In this document: in pieces, positions 1-8,726 of the stretch | Layout: every line of letters begins with the position of its first letter | Numbering within the stretch: position 1 is the stretch's first letter | DNA from: Chryseobacterium sp. IHB B 17019 | Lineage (GTDB): Bacteria > Bacteroidota > Bacteroidia > Flavobacteriales > Weeksellaceae | DNA length: 64,000 bases | Direction of reading: 5' to 3' | NCBI RefSeq assembly: GCF_001456155.1 | Contig: NZ_CP013293.1 | Coordinates: 744,001-808,000, forward strand | Program-made: the position numbers and the translations under genes | The notes under the pieces: generated by a model | What the model was told of the DNA's origin: nothing | Databases searched by the model: none | What the model saw: only the letters and a program-made list of their open reading frames with translations

Positions 1-867
1 ATTTAGAATAAATATGGAAACAGCAAGATGAAGATTCTCAAACGTTCCTTTATATTCTTTAAAGAGTGAAAAAAGATCATTGATAAACGCTACATGAAGT
101 GTTCCAATTTTCTCTAATTCCTGAAGCTTAGGGTGGAAATATTCCTCATTTGTGAGTTCTATATCATATAAATATTCCAACATTAATGTGCAGGGAATAG
201 ATGCAACGCTTTTCACTCTGTACTCTTTGTATTGCTGTAGTGTGGTGCTTTTTTCATTACCACTCATCTTGGCTTGTAACATGGCATTTTCCATATAGCT
301 TTTAAAGCTGTTGATATAGCGTTCTCTCTGCATAGGAGACAGATCATCTATAATATTTTTCATCATACTGAAGTTTCTTCGCATATAAATTGGGACATTA
401 GGCATCCTCATCAAAATAGTACGAACTGCTTTAACGTGCCATGGAGTACTGTCTCTTAGAGTTTCTATCAATTTTATAGCCTTTTTCCAAAACTTAGCTA
501 TAGTTTCAGAATCAGAATTTCCGTCTCCCCAGTCTTCATCCGCATGATCATCCATAATAGTAAACATTTGAAAAAAATAAAATGTTTTTTTAAATTTATT
601 CAAATCTCTGGTGAGAGGGAAGCATAATGCCATCCAATAGCTGATACCACTTGAAATGGTTTGCTGGTATGCTCTTGTTCCTTTTTTGATGCCACTTTTT
701 TTTGCTCCCCACTCTATGAGTTTTTTCTCTAGCTGTTCATTGTACAAAACGTAGCATTTATATTTTTGTATATTCTTAAATTTACGAAGATAGAATTGTA
801 GAGGTTCTTTTTCGGTGGCAGTATCTTTCTGGATACTTTCTTCATTTAGTAGTTCAAGTGTGTTCAT
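1..867 (-). CDS. Class I terpene synthase (partial, C-terminus beyond window)
   Basis: The first 289 codons of a gene running off the left edge. ATG lies at 865-867. Class I terpene synthases ionise a prenyl diphosphate with Mg2+ bound by an Asp-rich motif and the NSE triad, then cyclise it. Both are present: DDHADE at residues 106-111 and NDLFSLFKE at 263-271, which fits ND-x-x-S-x-x-x-E. Arg217 (in YKEYR) is exactly 46 residues before the NSE Asn, the spacing described for the diphosphate-sensor Arg. The RY pair normally about 80 residues after NSE would fall outside. There is no signal peptide, so it is cytosolic. Diterpene synthases have been characterised in Chryseobacterium (chryseodiene and wanjudiene synthases), so a diterpene product is possible, but substrate cannot be read from this fragment. 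No prenyltransferase or P450 is visible nearby; the gene is upstream-isolated, next to decayed DNA. Confidence 0.93.
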   Translation of the reverse strand, partial: MNTLELLNEESIQKDTATEKEPLQFYLRKFKNIQKYKCYVLYNEQLEKKLIEWGAKKSGIKKGTRAYQQTISSGISYWMALCFPLTRDLNKFKKTFYFFQMFTIMDDHADEDWGDGNSDSETIAKFWKKAIKLIETLRDSTPWHVKAVRTILMRMPNVPIYMRRNFSMMKNIIDDLSPMQRERYINSFKSYMENAMLQAKMSGNEKSTTLQQYKEYRVKSVASIPCTLMLEYLYDIELTNEEYFHPKLQELEKIGTLHVAFINDLFSLFKEYKGTFENLHLAVSIFILN

Positions 868-1666
868 GGTTTTTTTGAGTTTTGTTAATTTATTTTTATA
901 GTTTTCGAAAAAAATAAGATGAAGTGTTTTTCAAAGGTTATTATTTTAGTTTGGTTTTAAAAATCAATACTTACGATGGGAACCCATCACTCGCTCATAT
1001 TTCTTCTAATAGATAAGGGATAGAAAATCAGATGTTTACATAAGTAAATTTAAAATAATTTTCCAATTGTAGTGAATTTTTTATGTTAAATTTTCACAAT
1101 CAATTGAAATACGTTGCACAAAGGACTTTATTCGATAAAATTTTTCGTTCAGTCGTTTTAAGAAACACATCATGCATATTGAGTTCATGATAATATAGTA
1201 ATCTTGTGTCTGCTATAATAGAATACAGATATAAGTCTTGTGGATATATCTTATTTAGCTCTTAATTTAAATCTGAAAATGTAGATCAATAAGATGATAA
1301 AATAATATAGAGCATAATGTTTTAGAAAACTATGGTCATTTTGTTGCTTAAATCAAGCTGACGCCTTGCTTATCCCAAGATAAAGAAATCGCTAAATTGT
1401 AGTATTACCTAATCGAATACTTTTAATAAGTCCTTATTTGACGAACCTACTCCAAGCGCAAATTCACTTAATATTGTTAAAAAGCAAATAGAAGGTGAGA
1501 GAGAAGCTTTGGGACGAATTGGCAATCAATTCTGAAACCAGCATTACCTGATTCGGCAGATTTTATGTATTTACTTAAGTAATTCAAAGCTCAAATTAAA
1601 AAATATTTTATGGATGAGCCAATAAAGTAAAAATAGAACGGTTAAAAAACGACCACCTAATAATTA
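868..1666. other. Intergenic, decayed DNA
   Basis: No intact gene. It holds the aspartyl-protease scrap at 1358-1435. After it comes a short plus-strand open stretch from about 1437 to 1535 reading FDEPTPSANSLNIV and onward, ending at TGA; I do not recognise it. The rest is AT-rich with no recognisable coding signal. Confidence 0.6.
1358..1435 (-). pseudogene. Fragment of a retropepsin-like aspartyl protease gene
   Basis: About 78 bases align with 33669-33762, inside the intact aspartyl protease gene at 33295-34479. They share the runs gataaagaaatc, attgtagtattacctaat and gaatacttttaataagtcc, with a gap of about 12 bases and scattered substitutions. Both are on the same strand sense. This is a remnant of a second copy, not a gene; nothing on either side continues the homology. 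Confidence 0.75.
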
Positions 1667-1701
1667 AAACCTCTGAAAATCAAATGATTTCAGAGGTTTT
1701 T
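1667..1701. terminator. Bidirectional hairpin terminator
   Basis: AAAACCTCTGAAAATC and GATTTCAGAGGTTTT form a long near-perfect stem around a short loop, with T runs on both strands. It directly precedes copy A of the dispersed coding-like repeat. Confidence 0.75.
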
Positions 1702-1702
1702 G

Positions 1703-1855
1703 TGCCCAAGACCGAAGAAGTGTCGAACCATTTAATAGAAGATTTAGAAAGAATTTATGCAATTTATCAACTTAAGAATCCTGTTAAGGGACCTTGATGA
1801 GCGTTTCTTCAAACACTTTTATTGATGATTTGGTTCGGTTAAGGTAAATTAAAGT
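1703..1855 (+). repeat. Dispersed coding-like repeat, copy A
   Basis: First half reads VPKTEEVSNHLIEDLERI, matching VPITEEISKHLVEDLERI at 25836. The second half (about 1792-1852) matches copies B, C and D: an ACGAGCG-type start followed by a frame reading SVSSNTFIDDLVRL. Differences between copies are mostly at third codon positions, so these are decayed tails of a protein gene of unknown identity. Confidence 0.65.
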
Positions 1856-1939
1856 ACAAACCTCATTCTTATCAAAAAAAATAAGGCAGCAAATTAAATA
1901 TCTGCTGCCATACATTGTACATATTGAAAATACCCTTTA

Positions 1940-2194
1940 TCAGTTTGTTTTTTGAGATTTCTTTTTAAAAAAATTCAATACCTTGGAAAAGAGATTGGGA
2001 TAAAATCTTATTGTCCCAATTCCCATCTCCTTGGTAGAAGGGAATAACAGCTTAATAAACGGAACAGTAAAAATCACACATAAAACAAGAATGATAATAT
2101 TACTGTTTCCATTAAAGTGCCCTCTTTTCAAAAAAAACACTAGCAAACCAATTGCAAATGCAAATAAAAAGGATATTAAAATATTTTTTTTCAT
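1940..2194 (-). CDS. Small two-helix membrane protein, candidate immunity protein
   Basis: An 84-residue protein starting MKKNILISF. An in-frame ATG 18 bases upstream (2212) would overlap the preceding gene, so I prefer the internal start. Two hydrophobic segments are clear: about residues 5-22 (LISFLFAFAIGLLVFFL) and 33-50 (ILVLCVIFTVPFIKLLF). The C-terminus is lysine-rich and probably cytoplasmic. No family recognised. It begins 10 bases after the stop of a lipoprotein with a bacteriocin-like tail on the same strand. A small basic membrane protein in that position is what an immunity gene would look like; this is inferred from context only. Confidence 0.6.
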   Translation of the reverse strand: MKKNILISFLFAFAIGLLVFFLKRGHFNGNSNIIILVLCVIFTVPFIKLLFPSTKEMGIGTIRFYPNLFSKVLNFFKKKSQKTN

Positions 2195-2204
2195 ATAAAA
2201 TATA

Positions 2205-2843
2205 TTATGCAAACAAACAGCCTACCGCAATACCTGAGTAATATCCTGCATAGCACCATGGACCTCCGAAAGAGCATACTACAGCACCGGCAATACCTTC
2301 TGCAGAACCTGCTACACCTTCAAAACATGCACGCCATTTACCTTTTTGAGTAAGCTGGGTGTATTTGGAAGATGTACTGTAAACTTCCAGAATCGTTACA
2401 TATGCATCTGTTCCGTCCAATTCAACTTTAGCCCGGCTGATCTTATTTCCTTCACCATCCACATAAACGATTTCGCTATAATCTGAGGTAACCGGAACTA
2501 CTTTCAGATCAATCAGCCTGTCGCCATCCATATCGAAAACATAGTTACCTTCGGCATCTAAACCACTGTTCACCTTAACATGGTTTTCTCCGTGGGTGAA
2601 ATCAAGTTCAGCAGTGCTTACTGGTTTAAATCCATCGAAATAATCTTCTTTCCCAATATTGCTGACCGCATCAAGGCTCGTAAGGTTTTCTATTGCTCCG
2701 AGCTTGGATGCATTTGCCCCTATTTTGTTTTGAGTATGAGCTGTTGTCGTTGTATCATTGGTAATATCTCCCTGATTGTCGCAAGAATAAACAGACAGTG
2801 CACTAAAAAGTAAAGATAACGATAAGATTACAATTTTTTTCAT
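2205..2843 (-). CDS. Lipoprotein with Cys/Gly-rich bacteriocin-like C-terminus
   Basis: 212 residues. The N-terminus is a signal peptide with lipobox (hydrophobic core to SVYS then Cys21), so the protein is predicted to be lipid-anchored. Residues 25-165 form a soluble region rich in D and T with short beta-like segments. The last 40 residues (173-212) are unlike the rest: hydrophobic, Gly/Ala-rich, with four Cys at 173, 190, 197 and 209, reading GVAGSAEGIAGAVVC and then FGGPWCYAGYYSG. This resembles a processed pore-forming bacteriocin of the halocin C8 or circular-bacteriocin style, released from a longer precursor. The downstream membrane protein could give immunity. No processing protease or transporter is next to it. 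The bacteriocin reading is inference; a structural lipoprotein with a membrane-embedded tail is the alternative. Confidence 0.65.
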   Translation of the reverse strand: MKKIVILSLSLLFSALSVYSCDNQGDITNDTTTTAHTQNKIGANASKLGAIENLTSLDAVSNIGKEDYFDGFKPVSTAELDFTHGENHVKVNSGLDAEGNYVFDMDGDRLIDLKVVPVTSDYSEIVYVDGEGNKISRAKVELDGTDAYVTILEVYSTSSKYTQLTQKGKWRACFEGVAGSAEGIAGAVVCSFGGPWCYAGYYSGIAVGCLFA

Positions 2844-3390
2844 AATAAGATATAAAATCCCCTTGTATTATTCGGCAGAAGTCGAGGATTTTTCTTCTTC
2901 CGATTATTGACTATTAGTTTATGGTGTTTAGCAGAATCCTTGAATTTTTCAAAGAGCTTTATCTTTTTTCTTTTTTGTCAGTCACTGCTGCAAAAAACGA
3001 TATTCCAAAACCTTATCTGATAAATCACCAATTGTTGATCAAATTTACAAACATTGCTTGATTACAGGGAGTTTTTGTGGGAACGATCGATTAAAATTTA
3101 ATTAAAATCAGCTTAAAATTTTATTAAAAATGATATATTGATTTTTTTATTTTCTTGCCAGATATTATTTTATAGTCTTGCTAGTAACGGCTATGTTATT
3201 GCAACAGTAATTCTTTACTTAGCCTACTGTTATGTTTTTATAATCCGAGTTTCATCAGCACGGCTTAGCATTATTGAAAACATTCGTGTGTTGTATAAAT
3301 AAAGCGAAGATAGAACCACGGCTCAGTAATATTAAAGAAAAAATATTATTTTCACTTAAAAATAATGTATAAAATTAACGCGCATCAAGG
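2844..3390. other. Intergenic between divergent genes
   Basis: AT-rich spacer between the minus-strand lipoprotein and a plus-strand membrane protein. It must hold both promoters. I see no open frame, RNA gene or strong hairpin in it. Confidence 0.5.
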
Positions 3391-3765
3391 ATGAAAAATT
3401 TCATTAGGAGAATCTCGATCATTTCTTATTTATTAATTATTTTGGCAGGATGGATGAGTGGAATTCCTCTTATAATATATTTAATTTTTACAGTCTTTGA
3501 TTTCGGAAATATTGACCAATTATTTGCAATATTTGGATGTACAGGAATTATTTTAAATCTGACTAAATGGAAAACAAACATAATTGTAACTATCCTAAGC
3601 TTCATACTTATGTTATCACCAGTCATTAGCAGGTTGATACAAGTTCCAATTGGAATGTTCAATTATTTAGCATTTCAAATTCCTCTGACAATTTTTATAA
3701 TAACTTATTTAATATATATCATACTTAATGTAAGAGAGAAAACTCCTGGGAAGGACTTACAATAA
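3391..3765 (+). CDS. Four-helix integral membrane protein, unknown
   Basis: A 124-residue protein with an N-terminal basic patch (MKNFIRR) and about four hydrophobic segments: residues 9-35, 45-56, 61-81 and 88-112. It ends in a charged tail (REKTPGKDLQ). No family recognised. It stands alone, facing the collar-protein cluster tail to tail with 64 bases between stops. A phage-superinfection or immunity membrane protein would fit its size, but nothing in the sequence decides this. Confidence 0.6.
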   Translation: MKNFIRRISIISYLLIILAGWMSGIPLIIYLIFTVFDFGNIDQLFAIFGCTGIILNLTKWKTNIIVTILSFILMLSPVISRLIQVPIGMFNYLAFQIPLTIFIITYLIYIILNVREKTPGKDLQ

Positions 3766-3829
3766 ATGGATAAAAGCAAACAAGACTATTTTGATGTTCT
3801 TTATTTTGCCATTTGCCCATAATCAGAGT

Positions 3830-4654
3830 TTACTGCCCCAGATATACAAAAATATAAGCGGATAAATATTTGGGCTGTAAATTTAATGCGGTTCCGGAAC
3901 CTCCTGTAGAGATTGAGAACGTATGGGTATGAGCTCCGGCACTGGTTGTATTTAATGTAGTGAACCCATCATCTACTACGGTTTGTGTTGTGCTGCCCTC
4001 TGTGCTGTTTAGTGCACCATTTGCCCTGTCGTTATAGGTGTGGCTATGTGCTCCGGTAGTCTGTGTTACGATATTGGTGTAAGTAACGTTGGGAAGATTT
4101 GCTTGTGTAAGTGTAACAGAGGTGTTACCCGCTGTAGTGCCCAAGGTTTCCGTTCCTGATTTTGCTTTTAGAAAACGGTCGGTGCTGTTGGGAAGAGTAG
4201 TTGTAAACCCAACGGCAGCAGCATTGTTTCGCGCTGTAGATGAAAGTGTGGAAACTGCTCTGCCATTTAAAAGGTACCATCCGTCATGATCGTCCGGAGT
4301 GCTGCTGTATTTAATATCGCCTACAGTCGGTGCCTGAACTTCCATGCGGTTCCACGAGACTCCGTCATTATAATAAATTCCCGGACTTACACTTGTGAGA
4401 TTGTTTACTGTTGAAGTATTTGTATTATAAACGGTAATTCCGGCAAGATGATTGGGGAATGGGCTGGGATTATCCGTTGCGGTTAATGATACTTTCGGCA
4501 TCAGGAGACCCTTGTTTGGGTTTTCCGAATAAAGTTGCAAAATCGCATTATTGCTGGGAGTAGGATTTGCGGGTACTCCGCTTGTTATCATGACCTGTGC
4601 TTTGCAAACGAAGCAGATCGGAAGCAGGCCTAATATAGATATGAATTTTTTCAT
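3830..4654 (-). CDS. Secreted phage tail-collar-like protein (intact copy)
   Basis: 274 residues with a signal peptide (MKKFISILGLLPICFVCKAQ). Residues 20-105 form a surface-protein N-terminal part (NNAILQLYSENPNKGLLMPK, then GIYYNDGVSWNR). A tail-collar-like part follows: DHDGWYLLNGRAV at about 122, LPNSTDRFLKA, LTQANLPNV, HSHTY and AHTHTFSIS near the end, finishing FVYLGQ. The paired His-rich HSH and HTH motifs are typical of phage collar/receptor-tip domains that trimerise around metal. Exported Bacteroidota proteins with this layout are cell-surface proteins of unknown role. It is the last of three tandem paralogues, all minus strand, and the only one with an unbroken frame. Its start lies 13 bases after the previous paralogue's stop. 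Confidence 0.8.
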   Translation of the reverse strand: MKKFISILGLLPICFVCKAQVMITSGVPANPTPSNNAILQLYSENPNKGLLMPKVSLTATDNPSPFPNHLAGITVYNTNTSTVNNLTSVSPGIYYNDGVSWNRMEVQAPTVGDIKYSSTPDDHDGWYLLNGRAVSTLSSTARNNAAAVGFTTTLPNSTDRFLKAKSGTETLGTTAGNTSVTLTQANLPNVTYTNIVTQTTGAHSHTYNDRANGALNSTEGSTTQTVVDDGFTTLNTTSAGAHTHTFSISTGGSGTALNLQPKYLSAYIFVYLGQ

Positions 4655-4667
4655 TTTTGGTAAGTGT

Positions 4668-5467
4668 TAATTTCCTAAATAGATAAAGTATTGAACTACC
4701 AGATGTTTGGGATAGCGTACAACAGGTGTATTGCTTCCTCCGCTGGCTACAGAAATAGTGTGGCTGTGATTTCCTGCTGCTTCCGTAGTTCTCGTTTCGG
4801 TATTGATAAACCGCACGGCAGCTAAGCCTCCGGCTGTGTAATTCCAATAGGTGGCACCTCTCTGTGTATAGGAGTGTACATGCGCTCCGCTTGAGCTGGT
4901 GTTTCCTGTAAAAGTAAGATTTGGAAGATTGGCACGAAGTATAGAATAAGAGTTTGAGCCTCCTAGCAGCTAAGGTCTCGGCATTATTCTTTCCCTTTAT
5001 CATTCTGTCACCGGAATCCGGCAAAGCGGTTGTGAAACCTAGATTGACAGCAATGGCCTGTGCATTTACTGGTAACGCTGAAATGTTTCTTCCATTTAGC
5101 AAATACCATCCGTCATGATCGGCTGTGGATACGCTTGACTTTATATCTCCGGGTTTTGGAAGATCACCGCTGAAAGACATTAAAACCCATTTTGTACCGT
5201 CATTATAATATAATCCGGTATCACTTTGTTAGGTGGTGCTCCGGCTGCTGCTGTATTATAAACCCACATACCTTCCACATGGTTTGTGAAGGGGGAGGGT
5301 GAGGTGGTAGAGGTAAGGGCAGAGGTATTCATCAGAAATCCCTTATTATTGCTGTTGAGTTCTAAAATTGCAGAATTGGAAGGGTTGGAAGTTCCTATGC
5401 CGACTTGGGAGCTTATCATTATAAAAAATAACGTCCCTATCCATGTGTAAAAATATTTTGATTTCAT
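4668..5467 (-). pseudogene. Second collar-like paralogue, two frameshifts
   Basis: Signal peptide and N-terminal part (MKSKYFYTWIGTLFF, then NNKGFLM) are intact from 5467. The frame shifts near 5215, where GLYYNDGTKW is expected just after NKVIP. It continues as DHDGWYLLNGRNISALP and shifts again near 4970 at GGSNSYSILRANLPNL. From there it runs to NHSHTISVASGG and YFIYLGN at a TAA at 4668-4670. All parts of the family are present in order, so only small indels broke it. Its start overlaps the upstream paralogue's stop as TAATG, so the genes were once translationally coupled. Confidence 0.85.
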
Positions 5468-6293
5468 TAGTTCCCTAGATAGATAAATACATTGGTAATA
5501 ATATTCCCGGGCTCAAGAGGAACAGGCTGGCTGCTTCCGCCCAGAGAAAAGCTGAGTGTATGGTTATGGCTTCCCGAGCTCAAGACGTTACTTGCCAGTT
5601 GATTGTTGGCCGCAATTGGGTTATTGGTACCACCGGTCGCATTGATTGTTGTTGCAGGATTACGTATAGTTATGAGTATGATTACCTGTAACATTAGTAG
5701 TTCCTGTAAAAGTTACATTAGGCAGATTAGCTTGTGTTAACACAAAAGACTCTGCCCCGGCTGCTGTTGATAAAGTATCTGTTCCGCTGGTGTTTTTCAG
5801 AAAGCGATCCGCGGCATCAGGCAGATTGGCCGTAAATCCCAGGGCGACCGCTTTTGTTCTGGGATTTTCAGCTAAAGTGGTTACTGCCCTTCCGTTGAGA
5901 AGGTACCATCCATTGTGATCCGCCCCTTGAAAACTGTTTTTAATGTCACCTGTTTTCGGGCCTTTTGCTGTAAGTCTTATCCACGCAGTTCCGTCGTTAT
6001 ACTAGAGCCCGAGAACTACATTGAAGGGAGATGTACCTGCTGTTGCAGTATTAAAAACAATGATGCCGGCGGTATGAGAAGACAGCGGACCGGGGCAAAT
6101 TGGTTGCCTGTAGGGCAATTCTTGTTAACAGAAACCCTTTGTCATTCGCTGCACTTTCTAAATGTAAAACAGCTTCGGGATGTATGGCCCCTGATGAATT
6201 GGATATTTTTACCTGCGCGGTAACTGTATTGAAGCTGAAAGGAAGTAGCAGCAATACTAAGCTACTCCTATTGTTAAGGCGTATTTTTTTCAT
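5467..6293 (-). pseudogene. Third collar-like paralogue, frameshifts plus nonsense codon
   Basis: It starts at 6293 (MKKIRLNNRSSLVLLLL signal peptide, then SGAIHPEAVLHLESAANDKG). The frame is lost near 6095. Further on, the expected GLYYNDG reads GL-stop-YNDG, a TAG near 6003. Collar motifs DHNGWYLLNGRAV, LPDAADRFL and LTQANLPNVTF follow, then another break near 5690. The last 70 codons (GSHNHTLSFSLGG to FIYLGN) are open to 5467. It is first in the tandem cluster, so the ancestral promoter lies just above 6293. Confidence 0.85.
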
Positions 6294-7086
6294 GAAGTTT
6301 TTTTTTGAATAGCTTATTGTAGTTAAAATCTTATTGATATTGCTCCACTGGCAGACGACAAGTTTAATTAAAAGCCTGCATACTGCCATACTCCTGTATT
6401 TTGAGTCTGCCAGTGAACATATCATGAACGTTTTTTAAATAAAATGGAACGATCTTTTTTTCATGTTTAGTTTTATGTTCTTAGAATCTTTGCTATGATT
6501 ATTTTTAACTATTTTCTTTTTTATAGTAAATTTTATAATGCAAAGTGATGGCTTTGTAGGATAAAATTAATTAATCATATTGTAGATATTTATCGATTAT
6601 GCGGTAGATTTTTATCTATGATTCATGTAGGATATCGGCCGAACTTTGCTTTTATACCTTACTCCGCTTCTCCGGTTTATAGCACTCCAAAAGCAAGAGT
6701 TCATGCTTATCCCCAGGCTCTCCACCTGCAATTGGACAAAACCTGTGTCAAGGTAATTGAACTGATGCCTCAAGGGATGAATACCAATCTCCAGAATGAT
6801 TGGTGCTGCCACCTGTCACAGCCAAATGATGGAGGTAAACAAACTGACAAATATAGTTATCACTTCTGAACGACAAGGCTAAGATCAAATCATTCCTGAT
6901 AAATGTGGTGAAATTTCTGATCCACTTAACAAATTAATGAAATTAAGGCACCAAAAAACACGACAAGTTTTGGCGTTTTGCTGAAATATCTTTGTGATAA
7001 GATAATAGGAAAGGGTTAAGAAATAAAGGTGATAATATTCACATTAAGTTTTTGTAATAATTCTTTCTAACGTGATGTAAAAGAAA
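6294..7086. other. Intergenic between divergent clusters
   Basis: About 0.8 kb separating the collar cluster (minus) from the RHS cluster (plus). Opposite-strand open stretches of 66-83 codons at 6612-6869 overlap each other and match nothing I know. They may be a gene remnant. No RNA gene or strong hairpin seen. Confidence 0.45.
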
Positions 7087-7094
7087 TACTTTTG
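7087..7094 (+). promoter_or_regulatory. Bacteroidota -7 box of the RHS cluster
   Basis: TACTTTTG matches TAnnTTTG, 44 bases before the ATG at 7138. No convincing TTTG at the usual -33 spacing. It would drive the five closely spaced genes that follow. Confidence 0.55.
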
Positions 7095-7137
7095 CAGTGA
7101 TTTTTTATAGTAAACTATTAACCATATAAACACCAGA

Positions 7138-8721
7138 ATGAAAAAATTCTACTCCAGTGCATTTTTCTTATGCACATTCCTGAGTCTAAGTGCTCAGGAA
7201 GTTCTTTGGCAGAAAGATATCAAATCTTCGACACAGGATTTTCTAAGCCAGGTTACTACAACCATTGATCAGCAGTACCTGATCTCAGGAAGTTCCATAC
7301 AATCAAAAAAACTTTCTACAGAAAACAAGCAGAACAACGGCTACGATTTCCATGTGGTTAAATTAAACCAGCAGGGAGAAGAAGTCTGGGAAAAATTCTT
7401 TTCGGGACAAAACCATGATTTTTTGTCAGCAACAGTCAATACTCAGGAAGGAGGATTTCTTTTAGCAGGAACTTCTTATTCAGGAAAAGGACTGGATAAA
7501 AAGGATGAGTCCAAAGGAGGTTCGGATTTCTGGCTTATAAGATTAAATGAATTCGGTGATGAATTATGGCAGAAAACCATTGGCTCAGCCTCGGACGAAG
7601 AAGCAAGAGCTGTAATTCAGACGACTGATTTCGGATTCTTTGTGGCAGGTAATGTTCAGAATTCGGCTAAAGGTTACGGCTCCAAAGATGTTTTGATTGT
7701 AAAACTGGATAAAAACGGAGGCATAGCCTCTCAAATTATATTAGGTGGAAAAGGACTTGATGAAGTAGAGAAAATGATCCCTACCAAAGATGGCGGGGCT
7801 TTATTGGGAGTGTATTCACGCAGTGGAAAAGCTGCAACCAACAACCTTTCATCTGCAACCTCAAAACAAACTGAAAACTTCGGTGAAGGAGATTACTGGA
7901 TTATTAAGCTTAATAAAGACGGAAAGGTAGAATGGGAAAAGAACTATGGAGGAAAAGGTGATGATCATCTAAGAACACTCGCTTTAACATCAACTGGCTT
8001 TTTAATTGGAGGAGAATCAAGATCGGAAAGGTCAGGCAATAAATCTGTAGGAATAGAAGAAGGCACAGATTTATGGCTGATTTCTCTTAATGGAAGAGGA
8101 GAAGAAATCTGGCAGAAATCTTATAATTTCAAGAACAGGGATGTTCTGATGGGAATGAGTATTATTACAAAGAGCCAGGATACAAGAACCAGGAATCAAG
8201 ATATTACCACAGGAATATTGCTTGGCGGTTACACCCAGGCAGAGGGAAGAATTGAGAATGAAGATGAAACGTTTTGGATGCTCTATGTAGACCAGAATGG
8301 AAATAAGCAGTGGAGAAAGCATGTGAAGGGAGAATCCAGAAAAAAGGAGGAAAGGTTATCTGATATTAAATTAAACAGAGATGGTTCCATTATTCTGGCA
8401 GGAACCAGTGCAGAAGAGCTTGGGAAAGAAAACTGGAAGATTGTAAAGCTGGGAGATAAGCAGATTGATCAGTTAATAGAAAAACAAGATATTAAGATTT
8501 ATCCGAATCCTGTATCGGATTATACGTATGTTGAAATTGGTTTTGATTTTAAAGAAGCTGATATTTTGTTGTATGATATGTCTGGAAGACAGTTGCAAAG
8601 TTTGAAAACCAAGAACAAGGTAACGAAGATCAATACCCAGCCTTTAATCCAGGGAGTTTATCTGATTACTATAAAAACTGATACGAATAAAACTGCTAAC
8701 GCGAAACTGATTAAGAAATAA
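7138..8721 (+). CDS. Type IX-secreted beta-propeller-like protein
   Basis: 527 residues. Signal peptide MKKFYSSAFFLCTFLSLSAQ. The body repeats a unit with a WLI-or-WII strand, a [K/R]LN step, a G-[D/E/K] turn and W-[E/Q]-K about every 50-60 residues (for example DFWLIRLNEFGDELWQK, DYWIIKLNKDGKVEWEK, DLWLISLNGRGEEIWQK), which suggests a beta-propeller. Residues about 452-527 form a type A sorting domain: IKIYPNPVSDYTYVEI, LYDMSGRQL, GVYLITI and a final KLIKK. This domain sends proteins through the type IX system to the surface. It sits 5 bases before the first large YD/RHS-type gene, so it is likely co-expressed with the RHS toxin cluster and may help display it. Confidence 0.9.
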   Translation: MKKFYSSAFFLCTFLSLSAQEVLWQKDIKSSTQDFLSQVTTTIDQQYLISGSSIQSKKLSTENKQNNGYDFHVVKLNQQGEEVWEKFFSGQNHDFLSATVNTQEGGFLLAGTSYSGKGLDKKDESKGGSDFWLIRLNEFGDELWQKTIGSASDEEARAVIQTTDFGFFVAGNVQNSAKGYGSKDVLIVKLDKNGGIASQIILGGKGLDEVEKMIPTKDGGALLGVYSRSGKAATNNLSSATSKQTENFGEGDYWIIKLNKDGKVEWEKNYGGKGDDHLRTLALTSTGFLIGGESRSERSGNKSVGIEEGTDLWLISLNGRGEEIWQKSYNFKNRDVLMGMSIITKSQDTRTRNQDITTGILLGGYTQAEGRIENEDETFWMLYVDQNGNKQWRKHVKGESRKKEERLSDIKLNRDGSIILAGTSAEELGKENWKIVKLGDKQIDQLIEKQDIKIYPNPVSDYTYVEIGFDFKEADILLYDMSGRQLQSLKTKNKVTKINTQPLIQGVYLITIKTDTNKTANAKLIKK

Positions 8722-8726
8722 CCAAG

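Noticed and set aside
6612..6869. Opposite-strand open frames of 66 and 83 codons
   Set aside because: They overlap each other on opposite strands, match no family, and lack promoter or start context.
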